From the NCBI GenBank assembly GCA_016284875.1, contig JAEEPS010000016.1, forward strand, positions 1 through 50,200: a stretch of 50,200 nt of DNA. Reading direction: 5' to 3'. Shown one piece after another: positions 26,601 through 34,227 of the stretch (within the stretch, counting starts at the first letter, position 1; each line of letters begins with the position of its first letter). Both the position numbers and the translations under genes were made by a program. The stretch comes from Salinivirgaceae bacterium (GTDB lineage Bacteria > Bacteroidota > Bacteroidia > Bacteroidales > SZUA-534). Below the pieces are notes generated by a model, which was not told the DNA's origin, made no database searches, and saw only the letters and a list, made by a program, of their open reading frames with translations.

Positions 26601-29337
26601 TTGTTACGATTGAAAATGCATTAGCGTCGTCTTTGTGTTTCTGTTTAGTAGTCACAGTTTGCGGTTTGTTTGTGCCGCCCGCTTTCACATACGATGAATA
26701 ATTAACCTGCCGATACATGTTAGCAACATCGTATTTGGTTAATTGTTCAGTCAGACGGTAATTGATGTCGTAACTGTTTGTAGTTGTAGACACCTCTCCA
26801 TAAAAACTTGTCTCTTTAATGGTTTGTGGGTAAGTGAGATGGCATTTGCCATATCCCGAACTGGTTTTAAAATCAAAAGAGGTTTCTGTTGTTGCTGTTT
26901 TGCCACCTTTAGTAATGGTATTTGTTACTTTCGATGGCTCATAATATGTCTGATCGAGTGAATTTATAGTGTTTGTTCGTTTCTCGCTTATTGTAGTGTT
27001 GTTTGCCTCAATGGTGGTAAATCCTAAAAAACCGCGTCCGCGCAAATGAGAACGAAGCCCTATATATTTGTAATTTGTATAATAACTATTGTATGCCAAA
27101 TTCTGATATACCTGCTTTACCACACATAACGGAGCCTGCAAGTCGGCTATGGGATATATGCTACTACTACCTTTGGTGTAAATATTGGCATCGCAAAGTG
27201 TGGCATATGCAATTGTTGTGTATATGCCCGATTGTCCAACCGAAACACTGGTCATCTTGTTAGTAGCGACTGTAAGCGATGGATTTTGGTATACACGCCA
27301 AGTTGAGTTAACATTAGCGTTGGTACTAGCATAACAGTCATAACCGTAATTCATCAGTTCAGCAAAGCCGTCACCGTTAAAATCGCCGACTATAAATCGT
27401 TCAGCAAGAGCATCATCGTCTTTATTCGACGATGCTGTTTTTACTCTTTGAAGTGTCGAACCATCCGACTTCATCCAATATGTATAAGTCTTTTGGAAAT
27501 CACCCCATTCTTCTCCGATTATATTTGTTTTTCTGTTGTATTGGGCTTTTGTAATTATTAAATCATCTTTTCCGTCATTATTAAAATCCGAAACAATACA
27601 TGAGAATCGTTCGTCGTCTTTATCAGTGAAACTATTGTCGTGCACATCCATTGTGCAAGCGAGTTTTTGTGTGAATGTACCATTGCCGTTATTCAAATAG
27701 AAATACCAATTGTCGTTATCAGTAGCGTTTGTGAGAAAATCGGCAAGACCGTCGCCATTGAAATCGCCGGGTTGAATAATCCATGCATATTTTAAATTTC
27801 CACCTTCTGTTCTTTTGCTGTTAGAAAACGGAGAATAACCTTCTGTCGCACCTTGATTCAAAAAACAGATGTAACCGTTTTCATGGATTACTAATATGTC
27901 GCACATGCCATCGCTGTTGAAATCGCCTGCCAACAAGCATTTTGGCTCCACATTCATTGTCAGATATGATTCGGCTTTACGTATCGAATTCCCGTTTAGA
28001 TTTAATATTTTACATCGATATCCGCTACCACTTTTTGTTAGATATACAATATCAGTTTTTCCATTGTTGTAAAAATTACCCGTTGTGAATATAGGATTTG
28101 GACCCGAAGCCAATGAAACGACTCTTGTCTTATTGCTTATCGATGATATGGCATCGGAATTTGATGTGGAAACGGCTTTTATGGCCAGCAGTTCTGATAC
28201 GCCATTGCCATCCATATCACCGAGCAGAAAGGGTGACGAAAAAGAGGCGCTGATATTGGCGGAATTTGTTACTCTTGAAAAAGTTGTCGTACCATTGTTG
28301 ACTGATGCGCTATAGATACTTATTTTGGTATTGTCATTGCCTCCGTCAGTTAACTGAATGATATCACTTATTCCATTGCCGGTAAGGTCTGCACTTATGA
28401 AATCGCCTGATGTTGCATACTTGCCAAGGTCGCTAGTAGATGATATTGATTCTGCCGTTATGCTGAATGTGGGAATGTTTTTCCACGCCATTGTTACTGA
28501 TGGCAATTTTACAGAGCCATAACTTTCCTCAATTTTTGTCAGTCGGGAGAATGTGTCGGAATTTGAATAAGTTAGAACGTATTTGTTTCTTTCGGTATTG
28601 TTGGTTATGATAGTAACGCTTTTCAGCCGTTTGCTCATCGAGCATTTGGCTCCTTTCACAATGTATGGAATGGCATCGGGACGGTTCTCGTAATTAAATG
28701 TTATTATGTTGCTCAGACCAGATGAGCCATTCGCATTTTTGCCGTACTGAACAGAAGACAGATAGACACAACCATTAAGCGTAGTGTAATTGTATGTAAT
28801 TGTATTACCAAATGGGTCTACTATTTTGCTCAAATACCATGCGTAAGTCACATCTCCAGTATTTGCTTTGTAGTTGTAGAAGGCAGTGTTGCCATTCTGC
28901 TGCGTGACAGTAAAGCCCAAGCCACTTAAGGAGATGTAATCCAATGGGGAATTTTCGGGTCGGAAATCGTTTTGTGCCAATTGAATGATTCGTATGCCAT
29001 CAATACTGTACGCATCGTTGTTGGTATAACTAATGCCACTGGCTTTTGTGTCGTGGTAAATGTCTTTGGGTGTGCGAGTTATGACAGATGTGCCGTAAAT
29101 TGAGGTTCCCATTCCGGCCACTGCGTTTCCGCTTTGACTGTTGTAGACAAGGCCAAGCGAAGGTTTCAAACCATTGATGCCGTCGGGCAGGTCGAAAGGT
29201 AGCGTATAAGTCGCCGCGCCACTCTCATTTACATTAAAAAAACCGCCCATGTCGCCAACCGCGTAATTATCGGCTATTGCTTTGTGGAACGACAACACCA
29301 TTGCCGTTGCCACCATTATTTTGAATATATTACTCAT
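23620..29337 (-). CDS. RHS/YD-repeat protein with SpvB and FG-GAP regions and a C-terminal HEYGH metallopeptidase-like domain
   Basis: 1,905 residues. Signal peptide about 1-22; SpvB-like N-terminus (GGFFNVNESGAATYTLPFDLP, about 30-280); FG-GAP/VCBS repeats with Ca-binding-like DFNGDGLADFL and DFNNDGKDDLI units (about 290-650); YD repeats (about 800-1550); then the RHS core end (GLIDMNGRFYDPLLGRFLSPD ... NDPDG at about 1647). After DPDG the tail is unique, about 255 residues: a hydrophobic Ala/Thr-rich stretch, then HEYGH at 1825-1829 and WFERQASAYA with Glu about 1874 as the likely third zinc ligand. RHS proteins encapsulate and release variable C-terminal effectors. The tail is probably a zinc peptidase effector. 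No T9SS sorting domain is present on this chain. Confidence 0.9.
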   Translation of the reverse strand: MSNIFKIMVATAMVLSFHKAIADNYAVGDMGGFFNVNESGAATYTLPFDLPDGINGLKPSLGLVYNSQSGNAVAGMGTSIYGTSVITRTPKDIYHDTKASGISYTNNDAYSIDGIRIIQLAQNDFRPENSPLDYISLSGLGFTVTQQNGNTAFYNYKANTGDVTYAWYLSKIVDPFGNTITYNYTTLNGCVYLSSVQYGKNANGSSGLSNIITFNYENRPDAIPYIVKGAKCSMSKRLKSVTIITNNTERNKYVLTYSNSDTFSRLTKIEESYGSVKLPSVTMAWKNIPTFSITAESISSTSDLGKYATSGDFISADLTGNGISDIIQLTDGGNDNTKISIYSASVNNGTTTFSRVTNSANISASFSSPFLLGDMDGNGVSELLAIKAVSTSNSDAISSISNKTRVVSLASGPNPIFTTGNFYNNGKTDIVYLTKSGSGYRCKILNLNGNSIRKAESYLTMNVEPKCLLAGDFNSDGMCDILVIHENGYICFLNQGATEGYSPFSNSKRTEGGNLKYAWIIQPGDFNGDGLADFLTNATDNDNWYFYLNNGNGTFTQKLACTMDVHDNSFTDKDDERFSCIVSDFNNDGKDDLIITKAQYNRKTNIIGEEWGDFQKTYTYWMKSDGSTLQRVKTASSNKDDDALAERFIVGDFNGDGFAELMNYGYDCYASTNANVNSTWRVYQNPSLTVATNKMTSVSVGQSGIYTTIAYATLCDANIYTKGSSSIYPIADLQAPLCVVKQVYQNLAYNSYYTNYKYIGLRSHLRGRGFLGFTTIEANNTTISEKRTNTINSLDQTYYEPSKVTNTITKGGKTATTETSFDFKTSSGYGKCHLTYPQTIKETSFYGEVSTTTNSYDINYRLTEQLTKYDVANMYRQVNYSSYVKAGGTNKPQTVTTKQKHKDDANAFSIVTTYKYDATTGAVTQMVENAVTHEYSYYSFGNLKTHKISASNISPITTTYTYDATNRYVASEKSSANSLITKYTYNTLGRLIKKEEGTSSPFLTTSYTYDAVGNLASLTRPDGTTTTYTRGWGTMPYRRYYVTATTTAQASVTTWYDNLNRDVETTSIGEKGVNVTSTKSYNQSNGNLYSHNYKVGNLTISESYSYNGLGQLTKTTKGTGQTTNYSYSKRSITATQDGNKSFVKAIDPWGNITSVSHNGYTSANYKYSSNGQPLTISYGDVSYQSYTVATMTYDDRGLQNSLTDVDAGTTSYEYDALGRITKQTDARGFVIINSYNNSGLLEKQSFGGLITNYYYDSKLRLSQKTTSNQTIAYNYDDKSRLTEKIYTIDGVTLTFSYVYNSNGQLASQTFPDGMTEMYTYDNYGNLTSIKIGGQRVWELASYSGTQRTAYLGTVPLISTKTLTSKGVLTGTSIKKGSTTLHSFGYTFNGATDNLTQRTGMNGTENFSYDQFDRLTTGTSYALNGNISSKTNIGAYTYDASKKHAVTQVANSGNLIPKENISVSYNALNKVSIVTKGNSKLTITYGCDQQRVKTVLVNGSNTTTTLYADNFELRSVNGTITTYHYVATPDGLAAVYVKKNGVATPYYAETDHLGSIVNLYDANGTKQFSATYDAWGNQTISKNAIGLTRGFTGHEHWNEFGLIDMNGRFYDPLLGRFLSPDPYVQAPENPQNFNRYSYCMNNPLKYNDPDGYKWWHWVIGAASLLDPVSTTITACSTATAGAGIATTTAATGVGITTAVAAVGLTPYQGTLLTMSLPLENSNKKFKNAFKIDSYGLKAKNFKDWVSRFTWESPQTGIGNVYSHFRNIFGNVDRVDYFEGATYCTNEYANDNDGITLGNYININIEKYIDSDFDNYLKTAYYGMFMHEYGHMIQGKKYGLVYLLYIGIPSFWSAKNSHDVPFNEHTIKSHRLSWFERQASAYARDYFGDDWYNIPEIEEKYHPTYGF

Positions 29338-29341
29338 TTGT

Positions 29342-29824
29342 TTATTCTTTAATTATTCTCCATGTTGTTGATTCTTGGCCAATTGTAATATTCATCATAT
29401 AGATGCCGTTGGCAGAATTTGAAAGGTCTATAACATTCGATTCAGTCAGATTCAGTATTTGCTTAACAAAGTTGCCGCGAACGTCGAAAAGCACAATTTT
29501 GTCAGCCTTATTCAACTCGACATTAAGAATATCAACCCTAAGCATCCCGTGGGTGGGATTGGGGTAGATTTTTATTTCCGCATCGGCAAGTTCTTCAGTT
29601 TGTGGCTCATCGTACTCATTGGTGAGTTGTGCCGCCACCAAATCCAATGAGTCTTCCACCTTCACCATTTTCTTTAATGTTTTAGTTATCAGGGTGATAG
29701 TTTTGCTTGTGCGGTTGCCTGCCACATCGTATCCGTAGTAGATTTGTGCGTTCGATTCTGTTGCAATACACATTAAAAGTGAGAGCAACAATGTGCATAG
29801 TATTGATTTTGGTAAATGTTTCAT
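29342..29824 (-). CDS. Mini RHS-motif protein with T9SS type A sorting domain
   Basis: 160 residues. Signal peptide (to ESNAQ), immediately followed by a single YD-type motif (YYGYDVAGNRTSKTI), a helical linker, and a T9SS type A sorting domain from about residue 85 (IKIYPNPTHGMLRVDI ... FDVRGNFVKQIL ... NGIYMMNITIG). The stop codon is 4 bases before the RHS start, so the two are translationally close. It looks like the N-terminal YD end and the sorting tail of a much longer RHS protein with the middle missing. It could be a deletion remnant or a dedicated secretion adaptor. Function unknown. Confidence 0.8.
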   Translation of the reverse strand: MKHLPKSILCTLLLSLLMCIATESNAQIYYGYDVAGNRTSKTITLITKTLKKMVKVEDSLDLVAAQLTNEYDEPQTEELADAEIKIYPNPTHGMLRVDILNVELNKADKIVLFDVRGNFVKQILNLTESNVIDLSNSANGIYMMNITIGQESTTWRIIKE

Positions 29825-29841
29825 TTTGTTTGGTTGTTTAA

Positions 29842-30213
29842 TTATTTAACTACATAATTTCCATAGTAAACCACAGTATTTCCACTACTTACAATAATTG
29901 CGTAGTCTCCTTTACCATAATTGCTCAATACATAACTGAGACTTGCTCCTGCAAGGGCTTTTGTGCAAGCTACAAGCGAGCCGTTCCGGTAGATTTCAAC
30001 TTTACCACTTTGTTCTGCACAAAAAAGAATATCCAATAGTGTTGTTGTTTGATTGTAGTTAACAGAGACCGATTGTTGTCTAGGAGATTTGTGAGGAGGT
30101 GTATGAATTATTTTTATGAATTCATCACCATCTTTCAATTGTAAAGGATGACCATAACTCGGTACACTGAAAATGGCAATCGCCATTAATGAAGTTAATT
30201 TTATAAAATTCAT
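29842..30213 (-). CDS. DUF3244 small secreted protein
   Basis: 123 residues. Signal peptide (to VPSYG), then the DUF3244 core: a PRQQSVSVNYNQTT strand, SGKVEIYRNGSLVACT, a serine-rich turn, and a YGKGDYAIIVSSGNTVVYYGNYVV end. These are short beta-rich secreted proteins of Bacteroidales, often beside membrane-bound TPR regulators. Role unknown; a signal or ligand for such a regulator is one possibility. First gene of the RHS operon, divergent from the TPR/LuxR regulator. Confidence 0.8.
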   Translation of the reverse strand: MNFIKLTSLMAIAIFSVPSYGHPLQLKDGDEFIKIIHTPPHKSPRQQSVSVNYNQTTTLLDILFCAEQSGKVEIYRNGSLVACTKALAGASLSYVLSNYGKGDYAIIVSSGNTVVYYGNYVVK

Positions 30214-30535
30214 AATTGTTGTTTTTAAAGTTCACGGCTAAAGTTATAGTCGAAAAATGGCGATTTTTACAGTTGCCCGTTAGGTGATGTTCCCTTGTTT
30301 TGGATGTTAAAGGGTTGATAATCAAATTAGTTCCTTTTAGGGAACAGGATTTAAATGGCTAAAAAGGAACGTTATCAACAATGAGTAAAACTGACAGAAT
30401 TAGGTGCAAACCATTGAGGATTCTTGAATGTAGCATTTTCTCCTTTATTTCTTTTTTTTTCGCCAGATACGAATTTTAACTACATTTTAGTGGTATCTTA
30501 GGGAAGAAATAGGGACAAAAACTGCAAGAAAAATC
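30214..30535. promoter_or_regulatory. Divergent regulatory region between the DUF3244/RHS operon and the TPR regulator
   Basis: No gene is visible. Three copies of a GTTCC(C/T)TT-type site occur: GTTCCCTTGTT at 30290-30300, GTTCCTTTTAGGGAAC at 30331-30346 (a 5-bp hairpin, so two half-sites), and AAAAAGGAAC (inverted) at 30361-30370. A TAACTTTA box on the minus strand (30246-30239) differs by one base from the -7 consensus for the operon. These look like operator sites. Confidence 0.45.
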
Positions 30536-30543
30536 TAATTTTG
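30536..30543 (+). promoter_or_regulatory. Putative -7 box of the TPR regulator
   Basis: TAATTTTG matches TAnnTTTG, 21 bases before ATG 30565, supporting that start over the in-frame TTG at 30541, which lies inside the box. Confidence 0.5.
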
Positions 30544-30564
30544 TGCAGAAAAGAAGACTTTTGT

Positions 30565-32184
30565 ATGAAAAAAATTAGTTTTTTAATACTGATTATTGTA
30601 TCATTTTTAACCACAAATTGTTCGCAAAAAAGCGAAACTTATAGACTGCTTGAGCGAATTGATAGCCTGCTGTTGGAACTTAATATGGACGATACAGCAA
30701 CCATGCTACTAAAGAGCATTGATTTACAAACCCAAGCCGATTCGGCTTATTTCAATATTTTACAAGCTGCTGCCGACTACGATCAAAATAGGAGTATAAA
30801 AGACACAAACTCGTTGAATTTTAGCATAGTTTATTACACGTCAAATTATGACAATCAGAAACTTGCTTACGCCTATTACTATAAGGCCATTTATTATATA
30901 TGCCTAAATAAATACAATGAAAATGTTGTTTTTTTACTGAAAAAAGCAGAGCAACACGCTGAAAACACAAACGATCTGCGTCTTCTCAACCGAATATATG
31001 CTGTGCTATCAATTGTTAACGCAGTTTTAGGTGAAATTGACGAATCTTTGAAATATTCAAATAAAGAATGTTATACAGCCAAGAAGTTGAATGATAATTA
31101 TTGCTTGGCATACGCGCTAATGTCACGCGCTATTACTTTTAAAGCCATAAATTGCAGTGATAGTTCGGAGCATTACATTATACAATGTAAAACACTTGCC
31201 GACAATATAGATGGTGCTGATAAGGCTTTGTTATACAACTATTTGGGAGAATGCTTCATGCAAGAAAATACTGCCGCAGCTAAAGAGTATTTTTTAAAAG
31301 CACTGAAATATCAAAGTTTGACTGACGCATACGCAAATCTGGCAAAAATCTACTACGATGATAACCAGTATGAATTGGCTGAAAAATATTGTGACTCTGC
31401 TCTTATCAATACAAGTATTATCGTTAGAAATCAGATTTTCACACTTATGGCGGAAAAAAGCTACGAGAAAAAGAATTTGGAAAAATATAAAGAAGCGACC
31501 GATAAACTAATAAACAGCCTTAAGGATGAGATGGCTTACAGTGAACGAAGCAAAATACTTGAACTGCAAAAGAAGTTCGATTACGAGAAACAGCAAACTG
31601 AATATGAAAAGATGTTTTGGTTGCTTTGTACTATAATATGCTGTTTAATAGGCGGTTGTACATTTGTTTTTATATGGCACCAACTTCGTGTGCAAAAGAT
31701 AGTTAATCGAGAATTGGAACTCGAAAACACAAACTCGTTACTATATAATGAAATATCCATTTTGAACAGTAAAATTGCAGATTGCAAAAACCAACTGTTC
31801 GTTCAAAACAACAATGTTAGCGTTCAGGCAAACGTCAATACAATTGACCAACTTAATGCGCAACTTTCTGAATTAAGCACTAAAATGCTTGTGTATATGG
31901 AGAATGGGCAGCAAATTTTCAAACTTATGGAACAGAACTGCTCGATAATCAAACATAATAAATATTGGGCAGATTGTGTTTTCTATTTTAGCAGCAAAAA
32001 TCCAGAACAAAACCATATTTTTGATGGCTACAATGGTCTGACAATCAACGATAGAATCTTTATTATAATTGACCGATATATGAAAAAAACGGACGATGAA
32101 ATTGCTTCTATTCTGTCGGTTTCACAAGTAACCGTCCGCACTCACCGCTCCAAAATCAAAAAGAAAAAGGCAAATGAAGATTAG
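30565..32184 (+). CDS. Membrane-anchored TPR protein with C-terminal LuxR-type DNA-binding helix-turn-helix
   Basis: 539 residues from ATG 30565. Lipoprotein-like or signal-anchor N-terminus (MKKISFLILIIVSFL, Cys at about 21); TPR-like helical repeats about 25-330 facing the periplasm; one transmembrane helix about 350-372 (WLLCTIICCLIGGCTFVFIW); a coiled coil (IVNRELELENTNSLLYNEIS); and a C-terminal LuxR-like HTH (DEIASILSVSQVTVRTHRSKI). This architecture senses a signal outside the membrane and controls genes from the membrane. It is divergent from the DUF3244/RHS operon, which is the likely target (inference). Very AT-rich compared with housekeeping genes here. Confidence 0.85.
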   Translation: MKKISFLILIIVSFLTTNCSQKSETYRLLERIDSLLLELNMDDTATMLLKSIDLQTQADSAYFNILQAAADYDQNRSIKDTNSLNFSIVYYTSNYDNQKLAYAYYYKAIYYICLNKYNENVVFLLKKAEQHAENTNDLRLLNRIYAVLSIVNAVLGEIDESLKYSNKECYTAKKLNDNYCLAYALMSRAITFKAINCSDSSEHYIIQCKTLADNIDGADKALLYNYLGECFMQENTAAAKEYFLKALKYQSLTDAYANLAKIYYDDNQYELAEKYCDSALINTSIIVRNQIFTLMAEKSYEKKNLEKYKEATDKLINSLKDEMAYSERSKILELQKKFDYEKQQTEYEKMFWLLCTIICCLIGGCTFVFIWHQLRVQKIVNRELELENTNSLLYNEISILNSKIADCKNQLFVQNNNVSVQANVNTIDQLNAQLSELSTKMLVYMENGQQIFKLMEQNCSIIKHNKYWADCVFYFSSKNPEQNHIFDGYNGLTINDRIFIIIDRYMKKTDDEIASILSVSQVTVRTHRSKIKKKKANED

Positions 32185-32247
32185 TGTAGGAAGGTCAGAC
32201 AAAATACTCCATGAGGCTTGTCCAACAACTTTATAGAAAAAATGTAT

Positions 32248-33150
32248 TTATAATTTTCCCATTAGCCATGGTGTCTCACTCATATAGCCAACCATTGGGC
32301 GAATGTCATCCGTAATGGAACTGTTGAAAAAGTCAATCAGACTGTCTCTAAATTCATTGCCTCTTTTTTCCGACAAATAATAAAGGAAATATTGCATAAC
32401 AAGAAATACTCCTTGTATGTTTGAATACACATCTTTTCCCTTCAAATGGTTGCGGAATTTTCCTGCCCTTATTGATTTACAGAGTTTTATATCAAACAAA
32501 GGATGCCCGTGAGCACAGATGTTTCGCAACTGTCTGATAACTTCAATGTGATTTGAGAATGTTTTGTCGTCGTAGAGACCATAACAGTTGTAAATGATTT
32601 TTTTGTCTTCATCGCTTTTTAAGTTCCGTATTAAACGAACCAAATCGCCAAACGACAAATACTCCAAAGTTTTCCACGCAGGTGCATATTTGTCACTTAT
32701 ATGCTTTTTGTGATGCCGCATAATCACTTCATTATTTGCAACTTCCCTTGAGTATTTCTGGTCAAATTCTGAAATGAATTGCGACATTACAATTCTATTG
32801 TCAGCAAACCAGATGGGATTTTGTTTATAACGGTTAGATATGTGGTAAATAACTTTTGTTCTAACATTTACCTCAATGTCTTGCAGGTATTCTGATAAGA
32901 TATTCCTTAATTTCTTATCAAAATGATAAAGGCGGACGCTTGTCTCGAATTTTGCATCGTTCTTGAATCTATGGTCTCTGTCATCTTTATTAGGATAACG
33001 TTGTTCTAAAGGAAACCAGAAAAATCCCAACCTATAATAACCAATATCCAACAAAACATCCTTTGCCAATTGTTCATTGGCTATTATCATTCCGCGTTCT
33101 TTCAGTTTCGCAATTTGTTCGTCGGTTGTTGTTGCTAATTTGATTTCCAT
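32248..33150 (-). CDS. Abi_2 (AbiD/AbiF-like) abortive-infection protein with HEPN RNase motif
   Basis: 300 residues. Features of the Abi_2 family: an N-terminal ATTTDEQIAKLKERGMII segment, the IGYYRLGFFWFPL stretch near residue 36, an LYHFDKKLRNILSEYLQDIEVNVRT segment, and the HEPN motif RNICAH (Arg209 to His214, R-x4-H) within IRQLRNICAHGHPLF. HEPN motifs of this kind are RNase active sites. Abi_2 proteins act in phage defence and related AbiF proteins are reported to be toxins controlled by an upstream RNA. Here a terminator and a compact structured region lie directly upstream. Convergent with the TPR regulator; AT-rich; looks horizontally acquired. Confidence 0.88.
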   Translation of the reverse strand: MEIKLATTTDEQIAKLKERGMIIANEQLAKDVLLDIGYYRLGFFWFPLEQRYPNKDDRDHRFKNDAKFETSVRLYHFDKKLRNILSEYLQDIEVNVRTKVIYHISNRYKQNPIWFADNRIVMSQFISEFDQKYSREVANNEVIMRHHKKHISDKYAPAWKTLEYLSFGDLVRLIRNLKSDEDKKIIYNCYGLYDDKTFSNHIEVIRQLRNICAHGHPLFDIKLCKSIRAGKFRNHLKGKDVYSNIQGVFLVMQYFLYYLSEKRGNEFRDSLIDFFNSSITDDIRPMVGYMSETPWLMGKL

Positions 33151-33152
33151 AG

Positions 33153-33257
33153 ATTCTAAAAAAATCGAGGGAATACCTTCAGAAATATTCCCTCTTTCAA
33201 TTCCATTTTAACGTGCCCATATACCTTGGATAAATATACATGCACCGACTAATGTCG
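33153..33257 (-). ncRNA. Candidate structured RNA upstream of the abi gene (possible RNA antitoxin)
   Basis: Minus-strand transcript of about 100 nt inferred from a promoter at 33261-33290 and a terminator at 33158-33194. By eye it can fold into three hairpins: CGAC/GTCG with loop ATTA (33246-33257); a longer stem with outer GTGC/GCAC (33213-33245), one mismatch, and eight further pairs including G-U; and a 9-bp GAGGGAATA/TATTCCCTC stem (33167-33194) followed by T7. It contains no convincing ORF and ends just before the abi ATG. The layout matches RNA antitoxin plus attenuating terminator ahead of a HEPN toxin. Seen: the promoter, stems and T tract. Inferred: that it is expressed and acts as antitoxin. 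Confidence 0.55.
33158..33194 (-). terminator. Terminator/attenuator directly before the abi start codon
   Basis: Perfect 9-bp stem (33167-33175 with 33186-33194), 10-base loop, then GATTTTTTT on the minus strand. It lies between the upstream promoter and the abi ATG (33150), so most transcripts would stop here and some would read into abi. Confidence 0.75.
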
Positions 33258-33260
33258 CGA

Positions 33261-33290
33261 CAAATATATAAAATATTATTTCCTAACAAT
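33261..33290 (-). promoter_or_regulatory. Putative promoter of the abi-associated RNA
   Basis: Minus strand ATTG (33290-33287), an 18-base spacer, then TATATTTG (33268-33261): a near-consensus Bacteroidota promoter, about 111 bases upstream of the abi ATG. Confidence 0.6.
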
Positions 33291-33455
33291 ATATTGTTTT
33301 CATTTTCTTGTGTTTTTCAATTTACATCTGATGGAAAAAGAAGAAAAGAAGATTAGTAAAGAGTGCGTGAATAGAATCACTTCAGACAACGACCATCTTA
33401 AATCGACGGTCCGACCAACATGCCCCCAAAACCTAACACTCAATAAAATTTGTGC
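33291..33455. other. Intergenic sequence between the abi promoter and pssA, nothing clear seen
   Basis: AT-rich toward the abi side and higher GC toward pssA. The codons 33310-33486 in frame with pssA are not supported as coding because the likely pssA promoter lies inside them. Confidence 0.4.
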
Positions 33456-33463
33456 TACATTTG
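33456..33463 (+). promoter_or_regulatory. Putative -7 box of pssA
   Basis: TACATTTG matches TAnnTTTG, 23 bases before ATG 33487, and supports that start. Confidence 0.55.
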
Positions 33464-33486
33464 CAATCGTTTTAAAACGCTTAACA

Positions 33487-34227
33487 ATGGCACAAAACAA
33501 AGTCGTTTCCTGCATTCCGAACACCATCACGCTGATGAACGCTCTTTCGGGATGTCTTTCCATAACTTTCGCATTTACAGGCAGTTTGACTCTTGCGGGC
33601 CTTTTCATCCTGATTGCCGCAGTTTTCGATTTCTTCGATGGCATGGCCGCCCGTCTGCTCAAAGTCAGTTCGGCTATTGGCAAGGAACTCGACTCGCTTG
33701 CCGATGACATCAGTTTCGGTGTCGCACCATCTGCCATTGCTTTTGTTATTGTTCGCCAGCAACTTAACCCGAATGGTGTTGGGTTCACCGAATTGCCACT
33801 GGGTACAATGCTGCTTTGCCTTCTGCCATTCCTGATGGCCGCTTTTTCGGCTCTGCGCCTTGCAAAATTCAACCTCGACGAGCGCCAAACCGACAAATTC
33901 ATCGGTCTGCCAACGCCTGCCAATGCCATGGTTTGGGCCTCGCTGCCATTCATCCTGACCTACAATGCCGACAGTTATATTGCACAGAATGTCATTGTGC
34001 CACATATACTTATACCGCTGTCGCTGATTATGTCGTTTTTGTTGGTTTGCGAGTTGCCGCTGTTCTCGCTCAAATTCAAAACATGGGATTTCGGCAGCAA
34101 CAAAATCCGCTACATCTTTCTGCTTTTCAGTTTGATATTGATTGTGGTTCTGCACTTTGCCGCCATCCCCGCCATCATCTTACTCTACGTGCTGATGTCG
34201 GTTGTGGCGTTTAAGCCGCAACATTGA
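33487..34227 (+). CDS. pssA: CDP-diacylglycerol-serine O-phosphatidyltransferase
   Basis: 246 residues from ATG 33487 (MAQNKVVSCIPNTITLMN). The CDP-alcohol phosphotransferase motif is complete: Asp51-Gly52, Ala55-Arg56, Gly65, Asp69, Asp73 (DGxxARx8GxxxDxxxD). About seven to eight membrane helices follow. The enzyme joins CDP-diacylglycerol and serine to give phosphatidylserine, the precursor of phosphatidylethanolamine, in the inner membrane. An upstream in-frame extension to 33310 would add 59 residues but contains the -7 box. Single gene with a large terminator at 34379-34436. Confidence 0.93.
   Translation: MAQNKVVSCIPNTITLMNALSGCLSITFAFTGSLTLAGLFILIAAVFDFFDGMAARLLKVSSAIGKELDSLADDISFGVAPSAIAFVIVRQQLNPNGVGFTELPLGTMLLCLLPFLMAAFSALRLAKFNLDERQTDKFIGLPTPANAMVWASLPFILTYNADSYIAQNVIVPHILIPLSLIMSFLLVCELPLFSLKFKTWDFGSNKIRYIFLLFSLILIVVLHFAAIPAIILLYVLMSVVAFKPQH

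Noticed and set aside
32185..32247. Possible terminator between the convergent TPR regulator and abi genes
   Set aside because: Only a weak GACAA/TTGTC pairing with a long loop and no T tract was seen.
33310..33486. N-terminal extension of pssA from ATG 33331 or earlier
   Set aside because: It contains the likely pssA promoter and a polar segment foreign to the family; ATG 33487 gives the normal N-terminus.
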